Below the pieces are notes generated by a model. That model was not told where the DNA came from. It made no database searches and worked only from the letters and a program-made list of their open reading frames with translations. A stretch of 64,000 bases of DNA from Adiantum capillus-veneris (taxonomy: Eukaryota; Streptophyta; Polypodiopsida; Polypodiales; Pteridaceae). Of this stretch, positions 44,101-56,303 are shown in pieces (position 1 is the stretch's first letter; every line of letters begins with the position of its first letter). The DNA lies in the NCBI GenBank assembly GCA_014529385.2, contig CM043950.1, positions 67,792,435 through 67,856,434 of the forward strand, written 5' to 3'. The translations under genes were made by a program, and so were the position numbers.

Positions 44101-45480
44101 CACATCTCTAAAATCGGGATCAATAGCATACTCATCTATCATTGAAGATGGATCATTGTGATTGGCTATGGAAACCGCATTCAATCTCGGTCTTCTTGAG
44201 AGTGCATCAGCTACTTGATTATGCTTGCCAGCAATGTGAGCAATATGAAGATGAAATTGCGAAAGGAAATTTGCCCACCTCATTTGTTTGTCCAAGAGCT
44301 TGGTCTGCGTCATGAAGTACTTAAGACTTTGGTGATCCGTTCACGGAATGAAAGGAGTCCCCAATAAATAGTGCTTCCATGAGTCTAAGGCATGTAGAAT
44401 TGCAAGAAGTTCCTTTTCATATATGCCTAGAGCTTGCTCAACAGGGTCGAGCCTTCGACTCTCATGGCCTATGGCGTACCCTTCTTGGAGTAAAACAGCT
44501 CCAAGGCAATCACCACAAGCATCACATTGGACCTCAAATGGTTTTGAGAGATCCGGTAGTGTAAGCACAGGTTGAGAGATAAGCTTTTTGAAAGCATTTT
44601 TCTCCTTAGCAAACCATGTGTACCTAACACTTTTCTTTGTTAGGTCATGTAATGGTCCCGCAATTTGTGAGAACTTTTCTATGAAGCGTCTATAGTATGC
44701 ACACATACCTATAAAGCTTCTTAGTTCAGGAAGATTCCTTGGTTTAGGCCATCCTTTTATTACCTCTAACTTTGATGGATCCATTTGGATGCCATCTTGA
44801 GAGATAATGTGACCTAAATACTGAATCTCTTGCAAGAAAAATTCACTTTTCTTTCGATTAACATAAAGTTTATTCTCTCTTAAAACTTGAAATATTACCT
44901 GGAGGTGTTGCTTGTGTTCATCTAATGAATTAGAGTAGATGATAATATCATCAAAGAACACTCCAGTGAAGGTTCGATGAGGCCTGAACAGCTTCTCCAT
45001 CAAGCGGTTGAATATGGCTGATGCATTGGTCAAGCCAAAAGGCATGACAATGTATTCATAAAGACCAAATGTGGTGCAAAATGCGGTCTTTACAATGTCT
45101 TGATCAACTATCCTTATTTGATGATAGCCACTTTTTAGGTCAATCCTACTGAAGTAGGTCGATCCTTGTAGCTTATCAAATAGGTCTTCTACCCGTGGAA
45201 CGGGAAACCTATTCTTGATAGTGATCCTATTTAGTGCTCTATAGTCGAAACACATACAATATGTGCCGTATTTCTTTTGCACTAATAGCACAGGTGAGCA
45301 AAATGGAGATGAGCTAGGCCTAACCATGCCCTTCTCAACTAGCTCATGCACTTGCCGCATAATCTCCTCTTGTTGAGCTTGAGAAACTCTATAAGGAGGT
45401 TTGTTAGGCGGTGAAATTCCTAGAAGAAGTTCAATTGCATGGTCATCATTACCTCGTTTAGGAGGTAGCTCACAAGGGAT
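44100..45480 (-). pseudogene. Element A unit 2 reverse transcriptase and RNase H
   Basis: A 339-residue open frame (45360-44341) covers RT with IDLKSGYHQI, MPFGLTNASAIFN and the catalytic GVFFDDIIIYS. It continues into RNase H (FEVQCDACGDCLGAVLLQEG, ALGIYEKELLAILHALDSWK). A TGA at 44341 replaces the Arg usual before TDHQSLKYF. The frame then goes on to AGKHNQVADALSRRP. Upstream, a one-base change in a G4 run near 45507 separates it from the protease frame. The active-site motifs are intact. Confidence 0.9.
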
Positions 45481-45484
45481 GTCG

Positions 45485-46501
45485 TCAATAAAAACATCTT
45501 GAAACCCCTTTGAGGAAATTGGATAACTCTAATTCCTTTTGGTTACTTTTATTTTCTTTTGCTAAAGCATTAGGTTCATTTTGAGAATCTTTAACAAAAA
45601 TCATGTACACGGAAATAGAGCTCTTTATTGACTTGTTGAAAGCTGGTGTATGTACAATGGGAATAGTGTTACCCATTTCCTTAGCATCTATATACATGTC
45701 TTTTTCCCTGAACTTAAAGGAGATTCTCCTTTCAGGAAATTTAACATCCGCAGCTAGGTGGTCAAACCTTGGTGCCCCTAGGATTACATCCTCATGCTTG
45801 AGAGGAGAAAAAAAAAATTCCTCTTTGTCCACATAGCCTTGGACATGAAGCCTCAATTTCCCGATTAAGGGAGTGGCTGAAGGTTCTTGCCCCTTGAAGG
45901 CACTGTCTATGGGTAGGACATCTCCCATCTCGTAGGATTGTATGCCTAGCTTGGTAGCCAACTCTATAGATATGAAATTGTGAGTAGAACCAGGGTCAAA
46001 GAGAATAAAAGCATCATGTTCTCTTACCTTTCCCCAAGCATGGCATAGAGGAGATCCTTTGTGGTGAGTTTGGTGAGTCTCCTCCTCTTGGATTTCAACC
46101 AAGGAAGCAATAGGAGGATCTTGGAGGTTGTTCTTTTGGGGACAAGCGCGGTACGCATGCCCTTGTTCGCCGCACTTGAAACACCGGTTATCCTTGTGAT
46201 AAAGCTCAAGCTGTTCAGGAGAGAGTTTGTTATTACCTTTGTAAAGTCCCTTCTCTTTAGCTTTGTTGGAGTTGCCCTTAGGAGACTTTTGGACATTGTC
46301 CTTCCCCTTAAGCTCATTGGAACCCTTGTTTTCCGTGGGCTTATTATTTCTTTTAGCCCCCGTTTGTAAATTGACTTGAGAGGCCACCATAGTATGGTGT
46401 ATTACCGCCGATATGGTACATGGCCTTTCGGAGTTGACATACTCCGCCATTTCTTCGGTTAAGCCCGCACAAAATTGTTGCTTTTGCTCTCCAAAATCCA
46501 A
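45485..46501 (-). pseudogene. Element A unit 2 gag C-terminus, zinc knuckle and protease
   Basis: A 338-residue frame. The CCHC zinc knuckle is CFKCGEQGHAYRAC, preceded by a Lys/Asn-rich basic stretch that would bind RNA. The aspartic protease region ILFDPGSTHNFIS has DPG where DSG or DTG is usual, probably inactivating. It ends in a frameshift just before the RT frame. Confidence 0.88.
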
Positions 46502-47631
46502 ATTTTTGAAGACAGTGGCTTTGAGTTGTAGGTTCCAAAACTTGTCTACATATTTGTGGATGGATTCATAGGGAGAGAGCTTTAAGATTCACCATTCGGT
46601 GAGTACTTTGTCTTTGGCATCGGTGGCCAAAAACTGCTTCATAATGGAAGCTCTTAAAGCTTTCCATGTTCGTGGAGCTTCACTGTTGGCTCGTAGGCTA
46701 GACCTCCATTGCCTGGCGGACTTTTGAAAGTGCATAGCTACATGGCGTAGCTTAGAGGACTATGTGAAGCCCTCATCTCCAAACGCCGCATCGAATTGTT
46801 GGGGATAAAGGCCAAGACTTTGTCAGTAGCACCAAAGGTACCATCATAGGTGAGGAAAGAGATGCTCTTCCCTCCCTCTTTGAATTTCTTCAGCTTGGAT
46901 GACCTCTTCCATGCGGCATAGGATTTCCTATGGCCTCTTCTTTTTTATGGTTCAAAGGTTGCACCATCATTTTCTTCATAAGGTGAAGAATTTGAAGAAG
47001 GTGGGGAAGAGGGTGACCTCTTTCTCGCCTTTTTCTTGTCTTGATCTTCATCGTCTTTACCATCACTTTCATAAGAGGAAGAGGATGAAGAAGATGGAGA
47101 AGAGGGTGTCCTCTTTCTCGCCTTTTTCTTCTCTTGCTTTTTATCATCCCTCTTTGAATTATGGCGTGGAGAAGAGTGTGATGGTCTTCTCCGCTTTGGT
47201 GGTGATGGAGAGCGTTTAGCCGGCCGTCTTCGTGGAGCCATCTCCGCCGAGGTGGCGGGAGACTCACTTCTTTCTCGTTCCTTCGGTGGAGGCTCTTGAG
47301 TTCTCCTTTGGGAAGGAGATGCATCATCAAGAAGTAAATTCTTGAGCCCTTCGTACGGATTCTCTTCTTCTTCCCGAATCAGAGAGAGACCTCTTTTGGT
47401 AGTCTCACAAGGAGCCTTCCTAGGTGTTCTCTCATCATGGTGATGAGCTTGGAGAATCACGTGAGCACGGAGCTGCCGTTCCACTTTGCTTTGGAGAGAA
47501 GGATTGCCCATGGCTTGTTGAAGCCTAGAAACAAGATAGTTAACAAGCATTGAAGCATCATTAGTAGCTTGCTCATGAGCAAAATCAAAGTTATCAACAT
47601 TAATTTCACTCTCTTCACTATTGTCAGCCAT
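46502..47631 (-). pseudogene. Element A unit 2 gag N-terminal half
   Basis: A 228-residue frame from ATG 47631: the conserved gag start (INVDNFDFAHEQATNDASML), then a Ser/Arg/Pro/Lys-rich low-complexity region with an internal duplication (KKKARKRTPSSPS and KKKARKRSPSSPP). The gag core (EGGKSISFLTYDGTFGAT, 46.87 kb) follows in another frame down to 46502 with stops. This copy could not make a full Gag. Confidence 0.8.
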
Positions 47632-48047
47632 TCTAACAACTTTTAGGTGTAAACTTTTTAGGTGTACTTTGGCACTTCAAGACCTAGTTGCTACTCCTCT
47701 TTACCCCTTTAGAGAAAGCACTCAAGCTACTGTACCCGCCGCTCGAATACCATTAATTGCAAGGAATAGAAGAGAGGGTCTTTCGACACCAAAACAGCAC
47801 CGGCTCCTGTCAACCTTCTAATAGATCAATAGTGGTAAGCTGTAGGCAAGCCCCGTAGGAATCCACTATTAAGACCATAGCTCTCGACGGTGATGCCCCG
47901 TTAACTGCACGAAGGCAGGCGCACTGCAAGGCTGAAAAATCCCTATTCTACTTACTCAAAGGCAATTAATAATACCAACCATTTAAAGCTAGCTTGAGGA
48001 CCTCCCTTCTTGAGAAAGAAAAGAGAAACCTTGTGCTTTGATACCAA

Positions 48048-49247
48048 TGTAACATTTAATGGCCTAATAACTTGTGTGTAGCGGAAATTAGCATGAACAT
48101 AGTGGGCATTTCATTAGAATAGATTCCTAATGAGAATTACAAGAGTGCTTGGGTGGAGAGAGCAACAAAAAGCATAACACCTAGTTAGATAGCATCAACA
48201 ATACTTCAAAAGAAAGAGAAGTTAAGCTATTGACAACCGTTGAGGACCGGATTTGCATGGAGCCGGTCCCCCCTCCAAAAGGCTTTGTATTATGGTTTCT
48301 CCCATCAAGAGAGACATTGTACAATACAATTCTTTGTGTTCCTTCAAGACTAGCTAGTGCAATGAAGATGAAAGCTTCATGCACTAAGCAAAACACTTAG
48401 CAAACACAACTTTAATTATCCCCGTTCTCAGACCCAAGACCTCACACACCTTCGAAGATGGTGAGAGCTAGCAGGGTATAAGAGTAGCTTGAGAGCAAGA
48501 AGGAGTATCTTACAAGAAAGATGTACATGTCCTCACATAATCACTCATATTAGCATAGCTTAGCTTAGTAATTAGCTTGGTAGAGGAGATGAGCATGCAT
48601 TGAAGCTTCGCTCTTGGTTGGATTTGCATCCACATGCCAAGAGTGTGTTGATGTAGGCTTCTATCGCACAAGCTTGGAGTAGGTGATGAGCTCTCCATTA
48701 AAGCTTGGGAAGAGATAGTCTTCTCTTTCTTTAGACATGAGATTGTGTGAGTGTGTGTGTGATAATGCCTTGCAAAAATCAGCCCCCTCTCTCTCTTGGG
48801 CGAGCCCTCTTGCTATTTACTCTTGCAGGCTCCCCATTGGACCTCCCGAAGTCAAGCCAATGGCTATTAAGTAGCATAAGTGATAGCCTTCTGACATGTG
48901 TCCCCCGTTCCCCTTTTGTGAGAGATTAATCAATTAAACTTAATTGATTTAAATGAATTAAATCCCCATTGGACCTTTCCCCATTCTGACCAATAGGAAT
49001 TAAGTAGCCCATTGGGCTGCTCAATTCCTATTGGACCCCTTCACGGGTTGTCCAATAATCATCCAGGAGACTTAATTTTAATTGGTTCTTTTTATTAAGT
49101 GTTTTTAAATTAAATTAACTAGATTTACTGTAGCCTAATTCTCATTGGTCCACCTCTAAGGCCATCCAATAGGAATTGGGTACACCTTGTGGGCATCTGG
49201 CCTAGGGAGCTGACATGTGTATCTCATTCCCTTTGTGTAAAGGGAGC

Positions 49248-49289
<42 letters not shown>

Positions 49290-49666
49290 ATTTCTCTCTC
49301 ATCCCCTAGAAGAAATGCTCGCCCCCTCCCATGTAGGGATATGCAAAGACCTTTTGTACACACACAAAGCATCCAATTCCCCTAGGGTTGACCTTTGGAC
49401 ATAACCTTTGAATTTTGGAACCTTAGCATTTTGGAAGTCTTAATGGGCTGAACCTTAGGGTCCTTTTAGCCCATAGTTTCACATGACTCTTTTGCAGATG
49501 GCCCCCCTTTTGGATCCCTATTTTACCTCCTTTGGATCCCTACTGTGGCCGGTCTGCTAGCTTAACCAATATTCTAGCTTTTTCTCCCTTGGCACTTCCC
49601 CACATTAAATGATCAGTTTAATATGAGAAAATCATTTAGGAGAATTAGATATTGATTATTATGACA
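48048..49666 (-). repeat. Element A LTR3 (5' LTR of unit 2)
   Basis: 1619 bp with intact ends, followed on its inner side by a primer site with one change (minus-strand TGGTATCAAAGC, 48034-48046). A (TG)n run at 49249-49287 is longer here than in the other LTRs. Confidence 0.92.
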
Positions 49667-50465
49667 TTATTCATATGTACCTATGCGGTTCGGGATGTTT
49701 AACCATATACTCTCAGACAAGTTTATGACCATCTAAGAATTGAAATCAACTCACCAAAACAATCCATAAAACATATCAAAATGACTCGGTTACCTCACGA
49801 CGTCATATGGTATCCCTCCCTTGATAATACTACACGTGTAGGTAAAACCAATAATAGAGTGACCTATAACTTGCATTCCCAAAGTGATAACGGAGGCCTA
49901 ATTTCATGTATCATCAATTTTCATCAAGAATTTTAATTGGTTAAGTGGATTTGCCCATCCGGTGAATCTATATAGTGGTTCTCCAAGGAACCTGGAGTCA
50001 AATTTTGGTTAAGTGTAGTGGGCAGGAATCTGTTTTTTGATCATATCTCTTAGTTCATGCGTGTTTTTCAGATGACACAAAACAGAGAAAATGTTCTAAA
50101 TGATGTGTTTTACCTTCGACATAAAGGGTTCGGGATGATTCCTAATGGTTTGTGATTTATGACCAAAATAGTGTTCCTACTACGTCTATGACGTGAAACG
50201 AAAAAGCATACAAGCACTTGTACGCAAAAAAAATCACCGAGAGGTTGACCGCAAAAAAATGACATACAGAGAGAAAGACGTTGGCCATGGAATTTTGAAC
50301 TTCTTACCATGCTTTAGAGTCGATTTGGGGTTGTTGAAAAGCTTCTTGCTTTGCCGTAGAGAGCGGTGATGAGAGTTACGTAGAGGTTTCCGCCACGAAA
50401 GCTTCCAGAGAGTGCGTACACCATGAAACAAGAGAGAAGATAATAAGCAAGTAGAGAGAGAGTAT

Positions 50466-50468
<3 letters not shown>

Positions 50469-50517
<49 letters not shown>
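50469..50517. repeat. (GA)n microsatellite in LTR-B
   Basis: About 24 GA steps; the equivalent at 54829-54902 is longer, so it has changed length between the two LTRs. Confidence 0.97.
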
Positions 50518-50521
<4 letters not shown>

Positions 50522-51127
50522 TTATGGAGATGGTGATGAAGAGCTTACACCACTCCGTATAATAGATAGGTAATTTTGACGTCAAGGCAAGAGAGCTTCC
50601 GCGTCTGAGAGTGTAGCTATCTTGCTTAAGTGAAAGAAGAGAGGTCTTTATATAGGCTCTCAAGGCCAAAAGCACAAGTTAAGAAAAAGAGTGAGCAAAG
50701 AGAGATAAGTTCGCGCACATTCGCAGCTTGGAAAAAAGAAATTGATTTTTTTGTCATTTTTTTTTTAGGACACGGATTTTGATGCGCGATTTATAGACCT
50801 AATACAAAGCTTGGCTTCCAAGAAAAGAGTTCTAGACTAAGCTACTCGTCTTTCTTTTCTAAAAAGACTCTTTCTTTCCTAAAAATAAGTCTTTGCTTTT
50901 TGGTGGTCAACTCTCCCACTTACCATTCAATTTTTACATTAAATTTGACCTTCCAAGTAGTACCTAACCAATTAATGAGAAACCGTAGCTAAACTACGTC
51001 ACACCGCGATATCTGGACATAATTATGACTTTCCAATACTGTCAATCAAGCATCAAATTAGACGAAATTGATATTGAAAGTTGTTTTTCTTATTTTTAAA
51101 AGAGACCCAAAAATTGGGGATCTTACA

Positions 51128-53074
51128 TCCTCCCACACTTGAAAAATTCGAGGTGTCCTCACCTCGACATGAATAACAAATGAGTAAGTCTAAAATGTTC
51201 TATGGATATATGCTAAATTAACTATCCTATTTGTCAATCATTGGCATTTAGCAGGAGCTCCATTTCCTCTAGGAGGCATGATGTATTTATGCATCATGTC
51301 AAATCCAAAATCTTATTTACAATATATTATATTAATCTTCCTGCATTATGAGTCTTAACGCTAGAATGGTAACCTAACAGGACATAAAAGTGTCCTTTCA
51401 GGGTTTTGGGAAAAAGTTCCAAAACCATAGTAGATCCACTCATTTTGAAAAATCCTTTCATGAGCTTATAGTTCAATAACTACTACATATGGAAAAAATA
51501 AGAAACTTGTAATTTTTCTGATCCCTTGGTCACTACAAGCCTCCAAAGTTGATGGACCAGTGCATTTTGCCCAAAACAACAATTTCTCACGGTTGATTGC
51601 ATATGAATAAGAGTGGAGATTTTTGTAGGATATGAGATAAAATGCCCCATTAACTTCAATGGGTTGGTGACCAAAACATATGGTTGCTTTTAGCTCACTA
51701 ATTTTGTTTTGGACAAAAACAATAGGTACAAAAAATTTGCATTTTTTCCATTCTGCGGACCTATCATCAAAGTTTCTATAGTCACGCTCAATACAGATAC
51801 TATATACATGTTTTGTTAGTTCCCTTTGGGCCTCTTGATTCAAAAGGAGCCATGGAGCATGTCAAAAGGATAATGGATCTCTTACAATTGGAACCTTGGG
51901 GGCAATGATAAAGTGCTAAATATAGCAAACATGAAAAAACTGGGTTTAGCATTATGACCTCTAGAAACCCATAGAAACTACTCAATATCTAGCCAAGTTT
52001 GTTGTCTATGCTTAGATATGGTCACTACCTACAAAATACACACAATTGGCCTAAGAAACTAGCAATATTGAGAAAGTTATACTTGCTACTCTAAAATGTA
52101 TCGTATTCTTCGGCAATCAAAAAACTCAACCATCATCATATACTATGCTATATAGCATATTACGTCCCCCAAAACTCAAGGAAGATTAGCTTTATGTTAT
52201 ACATTACTTTTACACAATCAAAATTGAATTTGGATATCAAGAAAGCCACCAAAAAAATCATAAAAGTGCTAATTTTGCCCAAAAAATAGGATTATGCATT
52301 TCTTGTAAATTGGTCATAACTTTCAAGTTTAACACTTAGCTCTCCCTACAAGCATCAAAACATGTTGAGAACTATGAAGGCTTAACCTCTAGCCATCTAA
52401 ACCTCACAAACATGAAGTTTAGAGTGGTATAGTTGCCAAAAATTGAAAAAAAAACCAAAAACAGGACTTGTTTTTTCACACAGTTTAGGTTCAAAAATGT
52501 TGTGCAAGAGTAAGGTTAATGGTGAGATCGATACTCAAAAAAAAATGCTAAGTTTTTTTCAGCTCATAAGGCAACTTTGTGGATATATAGCACCTAGAAA
52601 TTCATTTTCATACTCTTCAAATAATTCAAGCAAAATGGTCACTTAACAGGACACAAAAGTGTCCTGTTACCATTCTAGTGTTAAAGGGTGCGCTGGAGGA
52701 AAAAAATTTAACCATAATTTTCTAAGGAATGGGTACTCATTTACACTCCATTTAAAGACAAGATCTAGTTATGAGACGTTAGAACTCATCCGCAAAGGTC
52801 CTTACTAAAACAAACATTCAAAAAATTAAAATTAAAATTTATTGATACACTTGTTGAACACTTCAATCACTTTACCATAACTCAAACCAAGCAATTCCAC
52901 TCAAGAAGACAAGTCAAACAAGTACCATCAACCAATGTCACTTATAGATGCATCATGAATACAATATTCTTTCTCAAACAACATGCATGAATGCTTGCAT
53001 GATGCATAACTAACCCCACTAGTATCAGGATTTAGGCTATCTCCATAACCTTAAGCATTGGATCTAATACCAAG
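51128..53074 (-). other. Element B internal region
   Basis: Non-coding. About 1.3 kb of it is the piggyBac-like insertion. The rest is polypurine tract and leader sequence plus the primer-binding site at 53060-53072. Confidence 0.75.
51359..52680. mobile_element. piggyBac-like non-autonomous transposon (1322 bp)
   Basis: The ends are inverted: CGCTAGAATGGTAAC at the left and GTTACCATTCTAGTG at the right. Inner inverted motifs AACAGGACATAAAAGTGTCC and GGACACAAAAGTGTCCTGTT follow. TTAA lies immediately outside both ends (51355-51358 and 52681-52684), the target duplication of piggyBac elements, and the tips resemble piggyBac's CCCTAGAA. The interior is AT-rich with no transposase; the 125-residue minus frame at 51466-51843 matches nothing I know. 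Confidence 0.7.
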
Positions 53075-54826
53075 TGAGAGATACCCATCCCCAGGGGTCT
53101 ATGCACAAAATATACAATTTACACTTTTATACAATTTTCAATATACATCAGAGTTGCGGAAGCATTTGCATAGGGGAGGAGTTCTTAGCGCCCGACCAAG
53201 CATGGAGTTTAGGCCATGAGCCGGACTGCATCTAGAGGTACCTAGCGACTAGTGCTACCCCTGAATGGGTGTTATGAATGAAAGCGTACCCAAGAAAAAT
53301 ATAACATTGTGGAGGATGACATATCCCTTGTCATCTTCTCACGTCTCTATGCACTCTATGCACTTAACCATAAATCATAATCACACTGAACCAGCTCCCA
53401 CACTTGGAGATTGACATATCCCTTGTAATCAATCGGAGTCTACACAGATGTGACCCTTAAGCTATGATTCTTTTACGCATAAAAAGAGTCCGACCAGCAA
53501 CTAATCATGATATAAAAATCCAATTTTGACAACATCCAACCATGCAAAGTTGATGCATCACATCTGCACTTCACCACTCTAGCACATAGAGCTAGTTTTG
53601 ACTTAGAAAGGTGGAAAACATTCATAACCATGCATATGAGACATCCACATCCATCCATGAGTTTTCATACATCATATGATAACATTCCAACACCATAAAC
53701 ATGATGCAAAACAACTCCGCCCTTTAGGTCAACCATAAACCATAACTTCACACATATTCCATTTTCGGGAGCATGCAAAACATGCAAATGAAATTATTTG
53801 ACCTCAAACAAATGCATCAAGTTCAGCTCCATAATATAGACTAACACTCCATCACATCACTTTGACCCTATGGTATTCACACAAGAAACGGTAACCTCAA
53901 AAGAAAGTCACTTTATTCATATCTACCTATGCGGTTCGGGATGTTTAACCATATACTCGTGCACAAGTTTATGACCATCTAATATTTGAAATCAACTCAC
54001 CAAAACAAACCATACAACATATCAAAACAACTCGGTTAACTCACGACGTCGTATGGTATCCCCCCCTTGATAATACTACACGTGTAGGTAAAACCGATAA
54101 TAGAGTGAATTATAACTCGCATTCCCGAAGTGATAATGGAGGCCTAAATTCATTTATCATCAATTTTCATCAATCATTTCAATCGGTTAAGTGTATTTTC
54201 CCATGCAGTGAATCTATATAGTGGTTCTCCAAGGAGCCTGGAGTCAAAAATTTTGGTAGTGTAGTGGGCAGCAATCTGTTTTTTGATCATATCTCTTAGT
54301 TTGTGCACGTTTTTCACATAACACAGAAGAGAGAAAATGTTCTAAATGATGTGTTTTACCTCCAACATAAAGGGTTCAGACTGATTCATAACGGTTTGCG
54401 ATTTATGACCAAAACAGTGTTCCTACCGCCTCTATGACATGAAACAAAAACGCGTTTTTTATGCACGCACGTGATCATAGACGCATCATGTGCATAAATC
54501 AGCGTTTTAAACATGATGAAATAATCATGGTTCAACATCGTATGTACTTGGTTAATCCATACATGCACTCGTACGCAAAAAAAACAATCACCGAGAGGGT
54601 GACTACGCAAAAAAAATGACATAGAGGGAGAAAGACGCTGGCCATGGAATTTTGAACTTCTTACCGTGCTTTAGAGTCGATTTGGGGTTGTCAAAAAGCT
54701 TCTTGCTTCTCCGCAAGAGAGCGGTGATGAGAGTTACGTAGAGGTATCCCCGCCACGAAAGCTTCCAAAGAGCACGTACACCGTGAAATGAGAGAGAAGA
54801 TAATAAGCAAGTAGAGAGAGAGTATC

Positions 54827-54907
<81 letters not shown>

Positions 54908-55504
54908 TTATGGAGATGGTGATGAAGAGCTTGCACCACTCCATATAATAGATAGGTAATTCTGACGTCACTGAGGCAAGAGAACTTTCACGTCTAAGAG
55001 TGTAGCTATCTTCCTTAAGTGAAAGAAGAGAGGTCTTTATATAGGCTCTCAAGGCCAAAAGCACAAGTTAAAAAATAGAGTGAGTAAAGAGAGATAAGTT
55101 CGCGTACGTTCGCGGCTTGAAAAAAAAATGATTTTTATTTCTGAGGATAGGGATTTCGATGCGCGATTTAGAGACCCTACTACAAAGCTTGGCTTCCAAG
55201 AAAAGAGTTCTAAACTAAGCTACTCTTCTTGCTTTTCTAAAAAGACTCTTTCTTTCCTAAAAACAAGCCTTTGCTTTTTGGTGGTCAACTCTCCCACTTA
55301 CCATTCAATTTTTACATTAAATTTGACCTTCCAAGTAGTACCAAACCAACTAATGAAAAACCGTAGCTAAACTACGTCACACCGCGACATCCGGACATAA
55401 TTATGACTTTCCAATACTATCAATCAAGCATCAAATTAGGCGAAATAGATATTGAAAGTTATTTTTCTTTTTTTAAAAGAGACCCAAAAATTGAGGATCT
55501 TATA
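53075..55504 (-). repeat. Element B 5' LTR (2.43 kb)
   Basis: Pairs with 35805-51127. It lacks the segment equivalent to 36040-37060 and has there a short inverted piece (about 53330-53352). It contains a minus-strand TATA box CTATATAAAG (55035-55044). It also preserves, at 53911-53925, the empty site of element A. Confidence 0.88.
54829..54902. repeat. (GA)n microsatellite
   Basis: About 36 GA steps inside the element B 5' LTR. Confidence 0.97.
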
Positions 55505-56303
55505 GTCATGTCGATGGCATGATATGCTATTCTAGTCAACACCTCTGGCGCACCCAAGTATGTGACTTTGCCTTCCTTCTTGGTGCTCTTCAAGGTCGTC
55601 AAGACAAACTGCACGTGGTCCATGGGCTGTCTTGTTGTCGACTTAAAAACCTTAGTGAATGTGGTGGCCACGGCGTGATTTGGTGTAGTGTACCTTGGAG
55701 GCCTTTTTGACAGAAAATGGAAGTGTTGATGGTACAAATGGGCTGGCTCTTCCACCTGTTTGTGGATGAGATCAACAAATGTAGCCACAATTGTCTCCTT
55801 GGTAAATGTCCCTGCAATTTTCCTGTCTCTTGCCCGCATGGTCATTCCTTCAGTGGACAGTCTGAGTGCCTCTACCACTATCTCTTTTGTGATCACTACC
55901 TCGACCTTGTTCTCTTGGTTGTCTGATATCTGTGCGGTTCCATCTTCCGTCTTCTTTGATGGTGGATAGAAGCTCGTAAGATTTCTAAAATTCCACTCCG
56001 CAAGGCTCTTGTTCGTAGAAATGTCTGAGCCCCAGCCTGGGGTTAGCCTCTTTTGTCTCTGGCTTGGCAGCTACATCATAGACTTCTTTGGGTAGGAGTT
56101 GCAACTCCACCTGATGTCCTTCTTCACTTTTGAACCTGCCAGTGAATACCGTGGTGTGGTGCTCTTCGAGTTGTTTTCTAGAAAGGTAGGATTCCTTTTG
56201 CCGCTTTGACTGACTCGGGATCTAGTTGATACACGGGAAGTTCTTGTAGTTTCTCTTTCTGGTTTAACTTCTTTTTAGCCCTCTCCGCTGCTTGCATGGC
56301 TCC
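55505..56303 (-). pseudogene. Element C 3'-proximal long ORF, proximal portion
   Basis: Begins after an acceptor-like TTCACTGAACAG with MQAAERAKKKLNQKEKLQEL. It changes frame near 56185 and passes a TAG near 56075. It is then open from about 56070 through VVITKEIVVEALRLSTEGMT and HAVATTFTKVFKSTTRQPMD to HAIDM at the B insertion. Joined to 35804 with one target copy the frame continues ADNLPPVLDQ. The family is unknown. I assign it to element C because its distal end abuts C's polypurine tract and LTR. Confidence 0.5.

Larger units (their letters stand above)
37592..49666 (-). mobile_element. Element A: three-LTR tandem Ty3/gypsy array
   Basis: Order in plus coordinates is LTR1 (37592-38587), deleted internal region (38588-40653), LTR2 (40654-42251), near-complete internal region (42252-48047), LTR3 (48048-49666). 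The whole array is flanked by ttgtt (37587-37591) and ttatt (49667-49671). The uninterrupted sequence in the other B LTR (53911-53925) reads TCACTTTATTCATAT. A single target duplication around three LTRs means the array arose after, or during, one insertion, for example by unequal LTR recombination. Confidence 0.9.
35805..51127 (-). repeat. Element B 3' LTR (about 3.2 kb), split by element A
   Basis: Parts 35805-37591 and 49667-51127. The second part contains a GA microsatellite (50469-50517) and a minus-strand TATA box CTATATAAAG at about 50646-50655. The segment 36040-37060 is missing from the 5' LTR copy. Short ORFs across 35962-37016 look like LTR by-products. Confidence 0.8.
35805..55504 (-). 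mobile_element. Element B: non-autonomous large LTR element, carrying nested insertions
   Basis: LTRs at 35805-51127 (interrupted by element A) and 53075-55504 share ends TGAGAGATACCC and ATCTTACA/ATCTTATA. Flanking 5-bp repeats are gccat (35800-35804) and gtcat (55505-55509), one mismatch. The internal region, 51128-53074, has a primer site (minus-strand TGGTATTAGATCC, 53060-53072), a polypurine tract (GTGTGGGAGGA, next to 51127) and no coding sequence. Net of insertions it resembles a LARD. It interrupts the long ORF of element C and, removed with one target copy, restores that frame. Confidence 0.85.

Noticed and set aside
51466-51843. 125-residue minus-strand frame in the piggyBac-like element
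   Set aside because: No transposase motif and AT-rich; probably chance, though it might be a relic.
54603-55064. 153-residue minus-strand frame
   Set aside because: Centre is a Leu-Ser run from the GA microsatellite; it lies in an LTR.
55704-55969. Plus-strand frames of 69 residues
   Set aside because: Antisense of the element C ORF, which continues in frame across the B insertion.
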